NCBI GenBank assembly: GCA_945891505.1 | Contig: CAMDDL010000007.1 | Span: 51,606-115,605 of the forward strand | DNA length: 64,000 bases | Direction: 5' to 3' | Source: Maricaulis salignorans | GTDB taxonomy: Bacteria; Pseudomonadota; Alphaproteobacteria; Caulobacterales; Aquidulcibacteraceae | In this document: in pieces, positions 53,484-62,692 of the stretch | Layout of the letters: each line of letters opens with the position of its first letter | How positions within the stretch are numbered: the first letter of the stretch is position 1 | The notes under the pieces: model-generated | The model's input: the letters and a program-made list of their open reading frames with translations, nothing else | Database searches by the model: none | Told to the model about the DNA's origin: nothing | Position numbers and translations under genes: made by a program

Positions 53484-54391
53484 CAGAAATAACCCTCCCG
53501 CTTGCGACGTTCCATCGCTGCCTCATTGACCTTATCATCCATGCGGGTGGCACCACGCTCTGACAAGGTGCTGAGGCGGGTTTCAGCTATGATAGCGGCA
53601 ACATCTGCTGCATCACTTTCAATCGGGCACGTGCACGTCATATCGCCCACGGTGCGGAAGCGCACGACGCGGTTTTCAATGACTTGCCCCGCTGCTGCTG
53701 GCGTTACAGCCGTAACTGGCCGCCAGAATTCACCATCGCGAACGACAGGTCGGACATGGGCGAAATAGAGACTGGGCAGCGCAATCTTCTCGCGCTCAAT
53801 ATAGGTCCAGATGTCCAGCTCTGTCCAATTGGACAGGGGGAATACACGGAAGTTCTCCCCCGCTTGAAGGCGACCATTATAAAGGTCCCAGAGTTCGGGT
53901 CGTTGAGACTTTGGGTTCCAAGCACCAAAGGCATCACGGTGACTGAAAACACGTTCTTTTGCCCGCGCCTTATCCTCGTCGCGTCTTGCGCCACCAAGCA
54001 GGAGGTCAAAGTTATGGGCTTCAATTGCTTCGAGCAAAGTGACTGCTTGAGCCGCATTCCGGCTCGCCAAGGGCGAGGCCAAGCGGACACTACCGCGCGC
54101 AATGGAGTCTTGTACATGGGCCACAACCAAGCGCTCACCAAGCCGCGTGGCGGTTTCATCGCGGAACTCGGTGACACCCTCAAAATTATGGCCGGTGTCG
54201 ATGTGCAAGAGCGGGAACGGCAGCTTTTCAGGCCGGAAGGCCTTCAGTGCCAAATGCAACAAAACCGCGCTATCCTTGCCGCCAGAGAACAAGAGCGCCG
54301 GGTTTTGGCTTTGGGCGGCGGCTTCGCGCAGGATGAAAATCGCCTCAGATTCGAGGCGATCAAGGTGGAGGAGACGGCTAAAAAAGGTCAT
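53483..54391 (-). CDS. cysD: sulfate adenylyltransferase subunit 2
   Basis: A 302-residue PP-loop ATPase: ALLFSGGKDSAVLLHLALKA near residue 33, HIDTGHNFEGVTEFRD, and the C-terminal basic EAAMERRKREGYF. It adenylates sulfate to APS together with CysN. The start overlaps cysH by 4 bases and the stop overlaps cysN by 1, so all three are translationally coupled. Length and motifs are standard for CysD. Confidence 0.95.
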   Translation of the reverse strand: MTFFSRLLHLDRLESEAIFILREAAAQSQNPALLFSGGKDSAVLLHLALKAFRPEKLPFPLLHIDTGHNFEGVTEFRDETATRLGERLVVAHVQDSIARGSVRLASPLASRNAAQAVTLLEAIEAHNFDLLLGGARRDEDKARAKERVFSHRDAFGAWNPKSQRPELWDLYNGRLQAGENFRVFPLSNWTELDIWTYIEREKIALPSLYFAHVRPVVRDGEFWRPVTAVTPAAAGQVIENRVVRFRTVGDMTCTCPIESDAADVAAIIAETRLSTLSERGATRMDDKVNEAAMERRKREGYF

Positions 54392-55137
54392 GCGATTGTT
54401 TCCTTGTTGGGATTATTCTGATGCAGGCCGCATTCTTTGGTGTCGGCATTTTCCCACCACCAACGTCCGTCGCGGGCGTGCTCTCCAGGGCGGATGGCGC
54501 GCGTACACGGGTCGCAGCCAATGGACAAATAACCCCGGGCATGGAGTGGGTTGAGCGGGACTTGGAAGTGTTCGGCATAGGCCAAAACATCCCCCCATTG
54601 CCACGAAGCCAATGGATTATGTTTGACCAGATTATGGGCGGCATCGTGTTCGCGCTCGTCCAGTTGGTCCCGTGTCAGGGCCTGTTCGCGTCGTTGCCCG
54701 GTGATCCAAGCATCATAGCCGCTCAGTGCCCGCCCCAAGGGTTCAAGCTTACGGACCCCGCAACAGGCTTTCCGTGCTTCCAAACTTTCGTAGAAGCCAT
54801 TGAGGCTATAAGTCGCAACAAATTGAGCCAAAGCGTTCGCTTCTGGCTCAAACTGATGGACCTTCAGACCATAGCGCGCTTGGGTCCGCTCAATCATCGC
54901 GACCGTGTCTGGATGTAACCTGCCTGTCTGCAGGGTGAAGATTTCAATCGGCAGGCCCAATCGGGCAATTACGTCCGTCAAAACCATATCTTCAGCCGAA
55001 AGCGAGCTGGCCAGCGCGGCACGGGCAAGCCCGCTGATGGTGCGAAGACTTGCTTCAAGCTGCGCAATCAAACTGGCAAGCTGGTCCCGGTTTGGGCCTT
55101 GGTCTGTTGCGCTGTGTGGCTGATCGAGGAGGATCAT
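54388..55137 (-). CDS. cysH: assimilatory APS (phosphoadenylyl-sulfate type) reductase
   Basis: About 249 residues. Besides the PAPS reductase fold it keeps both cysteine pairs for a [4Fe-4S] cluster (KACCGVRK and GCDPCTR) and the redox-active Cys in KECGLH. This is the signature of the bacterial APS reductase rather than the PAPS-specific CysH. It reduces APS to sulfite. The ATG at 55137 has AGGAAAG upstream and is preferred over the one at 55209, which would add an unlikely 24-residue arginine-rich leader. First gene of the operon, divergent from cysI. Confidence 0.92.
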   Translation of the reverse strand: MILLDQPHSATDQGPNRDQLASLIAQLEASLRTISGLARAALASSLSAEDMVLTDVIARLGLPIEIFTLQTGRLHPDTVAMIERTQARYGLKVHQFEPEANALAQFVATYSLNGFYESLEARKACCGVRKLEPLGRALSGYDAWITGQRREQALTRDQLDEREHDAAHNLVKHNPLASWQWGDVLAYAEHFQVPLNPLHARGYLSIGCDPCTRAIRPGEHARDGRWWWENADTKECGLHQNNPNKETIA

Positions 55138-55375
55138 GGTCGACTTCTTTCCTGAGGCGTCGACAAGAAACCGGCGCTGGTTGAGCCGACATAGGCAGCG
55201 CGAGCGCATTAAACGACATATGAGAGCTGCACGCTGCCATTAGTAAACCTATCAAAACCTCACAAAATCCCCGGTTTCAGGTGATCTATCAGCTCTTCTA
55301 ATAGACACCTTAAGCGGATCGGCATTGCTCGCGCGCGGGGGAGCCAGGATATAGCCCTCAGATAAAGGGCCCTGA

Positions 55376-57067
55376 ATGTACATTTATAATGCCATCGATC
55401 AAAGCATCGTAGAGGCGCGGGTTAAGCAGTTCGCCGATCAGACGGAGCGTTATTTGAGCGGCCGGATCTCGGAGGACGAGTTTAAGCCGCTGCGCTTGCA
55501 GAATGGCGTCTATGTTGAGCGTCACTCGCCGTTGCTGCGGGTCGCGATCCCTTATGGCCTGTTATCTTCGCGCCAATTGCGCATGCTGGCTCACATTGGG
55601 CGCAAGTATGACCGGGATTTCGGGCACTTCACCACGCGCCAGAACATTCAATTTAACTGGGTGAAGCTTGAGCAAGTCCATGAGATTTTGGCCGATCTGG
55701 CCAGCGTGCAAATGCATGCGATCCAAACCAGCGGGAGCTGCATCCGCAATGTCACCACCGACCATTTAGCCGGTGTCGCCCATGATGAGCGCGTTGACCC
55801 CCGTCCTTTAGCAGAACTGATGCGTCAGTGGTCTACCCTGAATCCAGAGTTTGCCTTCCTGCCGCGGAAATTCAAAGTTGCCTATAATGGGGCGGTTGAA
55901 GACCGAGCGGCGAGCGAAGTTCACGATCTTGCCTTTGATGTATATCGCGATGAAACCGGTGAAGTTCGCTTGACCGTTAAGGTAGGGGGTGGCCAAGGCC
56001 GGACGCCGCGCGTCGCCCCCGTGATCAAAACCGGTCTGCATTGGCGCGATATGCTTTCCTACACTGAAGCTGTCTTGCGCACCTATAATCGTTGGGGCCG
56101 GCGCGACAATATCTATAAGGCCCGCATCAAGATCCTCGTTGATGCTTTAGGCGCTGAACGCTTTGGCGAAGAAGTTGAGCAAGAGTTTGCGCATGTTCAG
56201 GGCGGACCGGCGACCTTGGCGGCTTCAGAGCTCGAACGCATGACCGCTTTCTTTGGCGCACCTGCTTATCACAGTGCAGCCTCGGGTGATCAAGACGAAG
56301 CGCGGCACCGCTTGGCTGATCCCCGCTTTAATGCTTGGGTGAAGCGCAATGTCGCCAAGCACAAGCGCGACAATTATGGCGCTGTTACCATCAGCTTAAA
56401 GCCTTTGGGGATCGCGCCGGGTGACGCCACCAGCGATCAGATGGACGCGATTGCAGACTTGGCTGACCGCTTCTCGTTTGGCCAAATCCGCGTTTCCCAT
56501 CATCAGAATTTGGTCTTGGCCGATGTAGCACGATCCGACCTTTGGGCGCTCTATCAAGCGCTGGAAGCCCTCGGCTTGTCGGAACCCAATGTCGGCTTGG
56601 CGACAGACATTATCTGCTGCCCCGGCGGGGATTATTGTGCTTTGGCAAACGCCAAATCCATTCCTGTCGCCGCTGCTGTGCAAGAGACCCTTGCCGCTAA
56701 GGCACAAGACATAGGGACGCTGGCGATCAAAATGTCAGGCTGTATCAATGCCTGTGGCCACCACCATGTCGGCCACATTGGCATTCTGGGCGTCGATAAA
56801 AAAGATGAGGAATGGTACCAGATCCTCATCGGCGGTCGCACAGATACCAAAACGGCGCTGGGCCAAATCGTTGGCAAAGCCATCCCGCGCGAAGCGGTCG
56901 CACCGACAATCGAACGCATGACCAACTTTTATCTTGAGAACCGCAACAGTGGTGAGTTGTTTATCAATGCCGTAGAACGCCTCGGCAAAGCAGCCTTCCA
57001 TGATGCCGCTTTCCAAGCCGATCCAACCCAAACTTCCCCCTCCCCCCAAATTCAGGAAGCAAACTGA
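55376..57067 (+). CDS. cysI: sulfite reductase, hemoprotein subunit
   Basis: A 563-residue siroheme/[4Fe-4S] enzyme. Two ferredoxin-like half domains (HSPLLRVAIPYG onward) contain siroheme-binding arginines (HFTTRQNIQFNW). The cluster cysteines are in CCPGGDYCALANAKSIP and KMSGCINACGHHH. It reduces sulfite to sulfide with six electrons. No flavoprotein partner (CysJ) is nearby, so it may use ferredoxin or a distant reductase. It is divergent from cysH-cysD-cysN and overlaps the DUF934 gene by 1 base (TGATG). Confidence 0.94.
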   Translation: MYIYNAIDQSIVEARVKQFADQTERYLSGRISEDEFKPLRLQNGVYVERHSPLLRVAIPYGLLSSRQLRMLAHIGRKYDRDFGHFTTRQNIQFNWVKLEQVHEILADLASVQMHAIQTSGSCIRNVTTDHLAGVAHDERVDPRPLAELMRQWSTLNPEFAFLPRKFKVAYNGAVEDRAASEVHDLAFDVYRDETGEVRLTVKVGGGQGRTPRVAPVIKTGLHWRDMLSYTEAVLRTYNRWGRRDNIYKARIKILVDALGAERFGEEVEQEFAHVQGGPATLAASELERMTAFFGAPAYHSAASGDQDEARHRLADPRFNAWVKRNVAKHKRDNYGAVTISLKPLGIAPGDATSDQMDAIADLADRFSFGQIRVSHHQNLVLADVARSDLWALYQALEALGLSEPNVGLATDIICCPGGDYCALANAKSIPVAAAVQETLAAKAQDIGTLAIKMSGCINACGHHHVGHIGILGVDKKDEEWYQILIGGRTDTKTALGQIVGKAIPREAVAPTIERMTNFYLENRNSGELFINAVERLGKAAFHDAAFQADPTQTSPSPQIQEAN

Positions 57068-57684
57068 TGAGCACTTTGTTGAAACTTTTCGCGTCGGGTG
57101 ACGTGGTGACGCTTGCTTTACCAGAAGGCGCATTCCGCGCAGCGCCAGCTCCAAATCCACTGCCGAATATGGCCGTGATTAATCAAGGCCAAGGCGATGT
57201 GCGCAGCCTCATTCGCCCAAACGTCAAACAACCCGAAGCACCCAGTGTTGCCGCTTGGGAGCATGGCACTTTGCTGACGCTTGCAGACTGGCTGGAGCGG
57301 GACGCTGCCAATGCTGACGCACCTGTTGGGATTGTGTTGATGCCAACCGATGACCCTCTAGCTTTGGCTGGTCGTTTAGATGGCTTGGCCGTCATCGCGG
57401 TTGAGTTTGCTAAGTTTAGTGATGGTCGCGGCTATTCTATCGCCACGCTGTTACGCTCACGCTTGGGCTTTAAGGGCGAAATCCGAGCTGTCGGTGACGT
57501 CCTGATTGACCAATTATTTGCCTTGGCCCGTTGCGGCATCGACAGCTTTGCCTTGCGTGGCGACCAAGATGTGGAGGCTGCCAAGCGCGCCTTTGAAACC
57601 TTCCCCACCGTTTATCAATGGGCCGCCGATGAGCGCGACTTTGTCTTGGCAACGCAGGCCAATCTGGAAAGAGAAGCTGCGTGA
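57067..57684 (+). CDS. DUF934 family protein of the sulfite reduction operon
   Basis: A 205-residue protein of the DUF934 family, recognised by the DAPVGIVLMPTDDPLALAGRLD stretch followed by IAVEFAKFSDGRGYSIATLLR and GEIRAVGDVLIDQL. DUF934 genes accompany cysI in many proteobacteria and the protein may assist sulfite reductase or siroheme delivery, but its role is not established. It is translationally coupled on both sides: TGATG with cysI and GTGA with cobA. Confidence 0.88.
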   Translation: MSTLLKLFASGDVVTLALPEGAFRAAPAPNPLPNMAVINQGQGDVRSLIRPNVKQPEAPSVAAWEHGTLLTLADWLERDAANADAPVGIVLMPTDDPLALAGRLDGLAVIAVEFAKFSDGRGYSIATLLRSRLGFKGEIRAVGDVLIDQLFALARCGIDSFALRGDQDVEAAKRAFETFPTVYQWAADERDFVLATQANLEREAA

Positions 57685-58478
57685 CCGGTCACGTCTATCT
57701 GGTTGGGGCGGGACCGGGGGCTGCGGACCTTCTGACGGTGCGTGCGCTTCGATTGATCGAGCGTGCCGATGTCATCCTCTATGATGCTCTAGTGACTGAC
57801 GAAATTCTAGCGCTCGCCCCTCAGGCAAAGAAAGTACCAGTCGGCAAGCGCGGCGGCCGTGTCTCGATGGATCAAGCGCTGATCAATCGCTTATTGGTGT
57901 CAACAGCAACCAAGCATGACCTTGTGGTGCGTCTCAAAGGTGGCGACCCAATGCTGTTTGGCCGCGCCCACGAAGAAATTGAGGCCTGCGTGCAAGCGGG
58001 TATCCCGGTCTCGGTCGTGCCGGGGATCACGGCCGCTTTTGGTGCCGCTGCGGCCTTGTCGACGTCGCTCACACAGCGCGGGCTCTCTCGCTCGGTAACT
58101 TTTGTAACGCCAACTGTGGCGCGTGGCACGCAAGCTTCACCTGCTTGGGCTAAGGCGGTTGTGGCGGCTGAAACGTCGATCATCTATATGGGGCGAGGTG
58201 ACGCGGTCTGGATCCGCGACAGCCTGATTGAGCTGGGTATGTCTTCCAACTTGCCGGTTGTGTTGGCAGAGGATGTGTCGCGCGCCTCAAGCTATAATGT
58301 CAAAGGGCGGCTGGCAGAATTGCCGGATTTGGCTCTACAAGTTGGATCTGGACCTGTCTTGATGATGATTGGCGAGGTGTTTGCGGAGGTCAAGGTCGCG
58401 CTTGATTTGTTTGATGGCAAACTTGGCAACGGCGAGGTCGTTGGCTTGGATACGAGACGCCATGTGGTGGGCTGCTAG
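57681..58478 (+). CDS. cobA: uroporphyrinogen-III C-methyltransferase
   Basis: A 265-residue SAM-dependent methyltransferase: VGAGPGAADLLTVRALR at the start, the family motif LVVRLKGGDPMLFGRAHEE at about 80-98, and VVPGITAAFGAAA. It methylates uroporphyrinogen III to precorrin-2, the precursor of siroheme needed by CysI. It lacks the dehydrogenase/ferrochelatase domain of CysG, so another protein must finish siroheme. The GTG start overlaps the DUF934 stop. Confidence 0.93.
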   Translation: MTGHVYLVGAGPGAADLLTVRALRLIERADVILYDALVTDEILALAPQAKKVPVGKRGGRVSMDQALINRLLVSTATKHDLVVRLKGGDPMLFGRAHEEIEACVQAGIPVSVVPGITAAFGAAAALSTSLTQRGLSRSVTFVTPTVARGTQASPAWAKAVVAAETSIIYMGRGDAVWIRDSLIELGMSSNLPVVLAEDVSRASSYNVKGRLAELPDLALQVGSGPVLMMIGEVFAEVKVALDLFDGKLGNGEVVGLDTRRHVVGC

Positions 58479-58528
58479 GCTTTTGGTTATTGCATGAAGA
58501 AAGTTGGCAGAGCGAAACACAGGCTATT

Positions 58529-58957
58529 TCATAATTCCATCCACGGGTTGACCACAGTAAGGCCCAAGTCAGCAAAGTCTTTTACATTCCGCGTCGCCAA
58601 TACAGATTGAGTAACGTTTGCAATGCCTGCGATCAGGGCATCTCCTAGCGTGATTGGATGGCCTAGGCTTTGGCGGGTTCCCCGCATCTGCCCGCTTCTG
58701 GTTGCCGCGTCCTCCTTGAGGTCCAGGACAGGGATAATTCCGTCTGGTCCGACAAATGCGCGAAAGGCCGATTCCAAGTGCACTTTGCGACTACCATCGG
58801 GCAGGCGAGCTAAGCCAAACATGATCTCAGACACTGTGACGGCTGTGGTAACCAAAATTTTGTCGTCCTGGCGAGCCAACCATTCATGAACAGCTGCATC
58901 AGGCTGGGGTTTCATAAGCTCTGAGACAACATTCGTATCTAGAATAATTAAAGTCAT
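58529..58957 (-). CDS. PIN-domain ribonuclease toxin, VapC/FitB type
   Basis: A 142-residue PIN protein. The acidic active-site residues are in ILDTNVVSELM (Asp8), VSEIMFGL (Glu44), ITLGDALIAG and ATRNVKDF, as in FitB/VapC. It should cleave RNA and be held inactive by the antitoxin encoded just upstream, whose stop overlaps this start by 4 bases. The pair follows the sulfur operon in the convergent orientation. It could act as an addiction module or be an inert relic. Confidence 0.9.
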   Translation of the reverse strand: MTLIILDTNVVSELMKPQPDAAVHEWLARQDDKILVTTAVTVSEIMFGLARLPDGSRKVHLESAFRAFVGPDGIIPVLDLKEDAATRSGQMRGTRQSLGHPITLGDALIAGIANVTQSVLATRNVKDFADLGLTVVNPWMEL

Positions 58958-59193
58958 GAGAAGTTAGGGATAGGTCGATCATCTGCCCGATTGGGCAAGC
59001 TTAGGACAATTCCATCATCGCCGGAGAAGAGTTCGCGGGAGCGCTGCCAAACCTCACGCGACGAACCTTGAGACACGACACCCCGCAAAATTACCCGCAC
59101 TTCATCTTCCATCGAGCGCCCATGCTGGGCCGCACGGACGCGCAACTTATCGCGCACGTCATCTTCTAAATTCCGGATCGTCAACGTTGCCAT
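58954..59193 (-). CDS. FitA/VapB-like antitoxin
   Basis: A 79-residue antitoxin. The N-terminal ribbon-helix-helix (MATLTIRNLEDDVRDKLRVR, then AAQHGRSMEDEVR) binds the operon's own operator, and the C-terminal tail wraps the toxin. Such RHH-type antitoxins pair with FitB-type PIN toxins. The 4-base overlap with the toxin gene is the usual arrangement. Confidence 0.88.
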   Translation of the reverse strand: MATLTIRNLEDDVRDKLRVRAAQHGRSMEDEVRVILRGVVSQGSSREVWQRSRELFSGDDGIVLSLPNRADDRPIPNFS

Positions 59194-59255
59194 TATCGGC
59201 CTCCAGCCCTATGTTCAAAATGATAGCACTGAAAGCACTGCTGTCAACTTGAATC

Positions 59256-59628
59256 CTAGTGCCCAGCCCCAACCAAACTCGACGGCCATCCGATGCGAAC
59301 CAGCAGACCATCGGGTGCAGCGACGGCGAATTCATACATACCCCAGTCGCGATGGCGCAAATTGCCTCCGGGGCCAATGATTAAAGCATCAACGCGCGCC
59401 GCAATGGCCTCGACATGCGGGGTGCGGATGAAGACGCCAAAGGGGTTAGGATCGACTGGGACGGCCTGCTTGGGTCATGTGTACTTCGCAGTCCCAGCCA
59501 GTAAGCATGATATAGTGATGGTCTCAAGCTGCCCGTACAAACCCTAGGCGCTCCCAGAAAGCAATTGTGGAAGGCAAGTCGTTGGTTGGGACGATCGCGA
59601 AAGCACCTGTGGACTTATTTTTAGACAT
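59256..59628 (-). pseudogene. VOC/glyoxalase-family gene, broken
   Basis: From the ATG at 59628 (AAGGAG 7 bases upstream) the frame reads a VOC start (GAFAIVPTNDLPSTIAFWER and LGF), meets an in-frame TGA after about 34 codons, and continues with DHHYIMLTGWDCEVHM. A one-base shift then moves the sense to another frame (DPNPFGVFIRTPHVE ... GMYEFAVAAPDGLLVRIGWP) up to TAG at 59256. Joined, these pieces make a normal-length bleomycin-resistance/glyoxalase-type protein of about 120 residues. One nonsense and one frameshift indicate a recent pseudogene or sequencing errors. Confidence 0.75.
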
Positions 59629-59758
59629 GGGCGCTCTCCTTGAAGGTTCGCGGAGCTAACTGGCGGCGCGTATAAATGAGCCCGCTTTTACACTCAGTCC
59701 GTAAGTCAAGAAAGTCGTAACTAGTCCTGCTGCGTAAACCTAAGGTCCGAACCAATAC

Positions 59759-59773
59759 TTGACGAAATGTCAA
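59759..59773. promoter_or_regulatory. palindrome at the TetR gene start
   Basis: TTGACGAAATGTCAA: arms TTGAC and GTCAA around GAAAT. It overlaps the first ATG of the TetR gene and includes a TTGACG -35-like hexamer. It is a candidate autoregulatory operator; the arms are short, so this is tentative. Confidence 0.4.
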
Positions 59774-60477
59774 AATTGGTACTTTATCAAAAAATGACAA
59801 TCGACTTTAGCATCCTTCATAACTCCAAGCGGGCTAGAACGCGTGACCAGCTCTTGGTGGCTGCGCAGTCCTTGTTAATGACGCACACGGGGGCTGCGCT
59901 CAGCATTCGCCAAATCACTGATCACGCCGGCGTGGTGCATGCGACATTCTATAATTATTATCACGATGTCGCGGCCTTGATTGCTGATTTGGGTGAGCTT
60001 GTGGGGGCCAGCCATGCAGCAGCAGTGGCTGGATTTAATTCAGACCTGACCGATCCCGCACTTCGCTTTGCACGCATCACACGCCAAACGCTTCGAATGG
60101 CAGCCAGCGAGCCGGGCTTTGGCCGTTTGATCTTTGATGTCGGGTTGCCAGCTGACATTCTTGTTTCCGAACTTCGCTTGCGACTGAAACTTGACTTGGC
60201 CGAAGGCTTGGAGCTCGGCTGCTTCAGCTTCGCTGATCTCGATCTCACGGCAAGCTTGGTGTCGGGTGCGATTAGCGGTTTGGCGCTCGATCTTCATCGG
60301 TACCACCTGCCGATAACTGCCATTGAGCCAGCTACAGCGGGTCTGCTGGAGATATTAGGGCTTGATCCAGCCTATGCAGCCTTGCTCAGCAACGAACCTG
60401 TTTCATTTCCGCCCTCCCCACCGTTACCTATGCGCTGGCTTGCTCTGCCACCTAACGGGCGCCCATCTGGAGACTAG
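59767..60477 (+). CDS. TetR family transcriptional regulator
   Basis: A 236-residue TetR regulator. The HTH is RTRDQLLVAAQSLL followed by LSIRQITDHAGVVHATFYNY. The ligand domain follows and ends with a proline-rich tail. The ATG at 59767 lies inside a palindrome; the in-frame ATG at 59794 (MTIDFSILHNSK) may be the true start. Its stop is 2 bases before the oxidase gene, so regulator and enzymes are one operon. Likely senses the substrate of the downstream oxidase/hydrolase pathway. Confidence 0.88.
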   Translation: MSKLVLYQKMTIDFSILHNSKRARTRDQLLVAAQSLLMTHTGAALSIRQITDHAGVVHATFYNYYHDVAALIADLGELVGASHAAAVAGFNSDLTDPALRFARITRQTLRMAASEPGFGRLIFDVGLPADILVSELRLRLKLDLAEGLELGCFSFADLDLTASLVSGAISGLALDLHRYHLPITAIEPATAGLLEILGLDPAYAALLSNEPVSFPPSPPLPMRWLALPPNGRPSGD

Positions 60478-60479
60478 CT

Positions 60480-61823
60480 ATGAAACGAAGTGCCGGTTCG
60501 GGCCGAACGATAACAAAGGGCGACGCCGGGTTTGATGCCGCGTTGCTGGGTACCAGTTTCAACGCGCAGGATCCCGGGCGGCGTCCGGCATTGATCGTTC
60601 AAGCCAATAATGATGCTGACGTCTTGTCTGCCGTTCGCCAAGCTCGCGACCTTGGATTGAAGATTGGCATCTGTTCGGGCGGGCACAGCTGGGCTCAGAA
60701 TCATATTCGTGATGGCGGCATGCTGATCGATCTCTCACGATTGAATAGCATCTCGATCAACGCGGCTGAAGGCATCGCAACGATTGGCCCCGGCTGTCTT
60801 GCCGGCGAACTCAATGCTGCCCTTGCCAAGCAACATCTGTTTTTTCCGGTGGCCCACGCCTATACGGTGGGTATGGGCGGGTTCCTGCTGCAGGGCGGCT
60901 TTGGTTGGAACAGTCGCGCTTCGGGCCTCGCGTGCCAGAGCGTTATCGGCATTGACGTCGTTCTAGCCGACGGCACTTTGGTGCATGCCAGTGAGACCGA
61001 AAACCCTGAATTGCTGTGGGCTGCGCGTGGCTCTGGTCCGGGCTTTTTCGGGGTGGTCGTGAGATTTTATTTAAAGCTCCATGCGCGACCAAAATTCGTT
61101 GGCCTGAAAATTCAGGTATTTCGTATCCAACACCTTGAAGCCGTTATGGCATGGGCGGACCGCGTTGGCCCTTCAGTGCCAGCTTTTGTTGAATTTCAAC
61201 TTGTCTTTGATCGCAGGGCCATGGGGATATTCTCGCACGGCATCCAAGTTCTAGCGCCCGTAATGGCAAATAGTTGGCGCGAAGCCAAGGCGGCAGTGGA
61301 CTTCATCGATAAGAGCCCAATCCGCAACCTTGCCAGCTTTACGCTCCCGTTGTTGCCAGTCTCCCTCGAGATGATGATGAAAGGCGGGGAAAGCACGCTG
61401 TTCCTGCCCAATACCCGTTGGACTGCAGACAGCATGTGGATGAACACGCCAATCGATCCATTATTACCTGCATTGCGGCGCATTGCCGATACACAGCCTG
61501 CGGCCCCGAGCCATGCCCTTTGGCTTAACTGGAACGGACCAGCGACACGTCCCGACATGGCTTTTTCGCTGGAGGGTCGGACCTATCTAGCACTCTATGG
61601 CGGATTGCGCGGCAGCACGACAAATACCGCCGATGAAAGCTGGGCGACCGATCATATGAAGGCCATGCAAGCGCACAGTATTGGCATCCAACTGGCCGAT
61701 GAGAATCTCGGTCGCAGACCGGCCCACTTCATGGCTCCTGCAAACCTTGCAAGGCTTGACGCATTGCGGACACGATTTGATCCTGACGGGTTGTTCAATC
61801 CCTATATGGGGCGCATCGCATGA
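60480..61823 (+). CDS. FAD-linked oxidase of the berberine-bridge type
   Basis: A 447-residue VAO/PCMH-fold flavoprotein. CSGGHSW (about 61-67) holds the His used for covalent FAD linkage in this family. FAD-binding continues with GCLAGELNAAL and a GGFLLQGGFGWNSRASGLACQ stretch. The C-terminal BBE segment ends FDPDGLFNPYMG. Such enzymes oxidise phenolics, alkaloids, sugars or cyclic ketones with O2. It sits directly after the TetR gene and overlaps the PhlG-like gene by 4 bases. No signal peptide. Confidence 0.87.
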   Translation: MKRSAGSGRTITKGDAGFDAALLGTSFNAQDPGRRPALIVQANNDADVLSAVRQARDLGLKIGICSGGHSWAQNHIRDGGMLIDLSRLNSISINAAEGIATIGPGCLAGELNAALAKQHLFFPVAHAYTVGMGGFLLQGGFGWNSRASGLACQSVIGIDVVLADGTLVHASETENPELLWAARGSGPGFFGVVVRFYLKLHARPKFVGLKIQVFRIQHLEAVMAWADRVGPSVPAFVEFQLVFDRRAMGIFSHGIQVLAPVMANSWREAKAAVDFIDKSPIRNLASFTLPLLPVSLEMMMKGGESTLFLPNTRWTADSMWMNTPIDPLLPALRRIADTQPAAPSHALWLNWNGPATRPDMAFSLEGRTYLALYGGLRGSTTNTADESWATDHMKAMQAHSIGIQLADENLGRRPAHFMAPANLARLDALRTRFDPDGLFNPYMGRIA

Positions 61824-62683
61824 AGAGCAGTAAACCAATTCCCGGGCGGTATTTGGGCTATCGTGCCGAGGATAGTGCGGAGCCGTTTAGCCACTTCTTC
61901 AATCCTATTATGGCCCCACCTGCGCCACATGTCTGCGCCGCCCTCGACCGGGGCGGTGTGCCGGCTCCACTATTGCCTGGGTTTGAGGATGCAGCACAGA
62001 ATCTGTTTGGCGGTGACTCCGTGTTGGAGGATGGCTTTGTCCTGATGCCCGATGGCGGGATGCGAGTCAGTGTGCGCACAGCCATGCCGGGTGTTACCCC
62101 GGCCATGGTTGATTGGTGGTTTGGTTGGCACGGCGATACACCCGCCAAATACAAGCTCTGGCATCCTCAAGCCCATGTTCATGTCGGATGGCGGGAGACG
62201 CCACCTGCTGGCGCAAGTGGCCGTGCGCTCTATGTTGGACAAACCTCGATTGTCGACGAGTATATCGGCAGCAACTTGATCCGTGGCGCGATACGTTTTG
62301 TGTCGCCGCGTTTGTTAGGTTTCACGGACCGAAGCCTTGAAGACGATCGGCAAGCCACCATCGTTTGCGCGCGGATTGGTCTTGGTGATGCGCCAATTGA
62401 TGTCGGCTATCTTGCACACCATGTACGAGCGGTGTCCGGGGGCAGCGAAATGCGGTCGCGGTTCTGGATGGGGGGTCGCCATATCAGCGGTCGTAACCTC
62501 ATGGGAGGCCTTGGCGCAGCGCTAGCAAAGCGCTTGCTTCACCTTAATGAGGCTGATGCCCGCTCGCTATTGGTTCATTGCGCTGAGGAAATGCCGCACC
62601 TCGCGAGCTTTCTCCCCGCGTTGCATGCAGAGTTTTCAGGCGGTGACCAAGCGGTTCACAGCAAATCTGACGTAAAGGGTTGA
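61820..62683 (+). CDS. 2,4-diacetylphloroglucinol hydrolase-like protein (PhlG family)
   Basis: A 287-residue protein with PhlG-family landmarks: MVDWWFGWHGDTPAKYKLWH followed by PQAHVHVGW, containing conserved His and Glu/Asp residues for zinc, and a C-terminal RSRFWMGG with HCAEEMPHLASFLP. PhlG cleaves an acetyl group from 2,4-diacetylphloroglucinol by C-C hydrolysis. Family membership is clear; the substrate here is inferred only. It is coupled to the oxidase upstream and followed 9 bases later by an FAH-family gene. Confidence 0.82.
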   Translation: MKSSKPIPGRYLGYRAEDSAEPFSHFFNPIMAPPAPHVCAALDRGGVPAPLLPGFEDAAQNLFGGDSVLEDGFVLMPDGGMRVSVRTAMPGVTPAMVDWWFGWHGDTPAKYKLWHPQAHVHVGWRETPPAGASGRALYVGQTSIVDEYIGSNLIRGAIRFVSPRLLGFTDRSLEDDRQATIVCARIGLGDAPIDVGYLAHHVRAVSGGSEMRSRFWMGGRHISGRNLMGGLGAALAKRLLHLNEADARSLLVHCAEEMPHLASFLPALHAEFSGGDQAVHSKSDVKG

Positions 62684-62692
62684 GGGCAAGAG

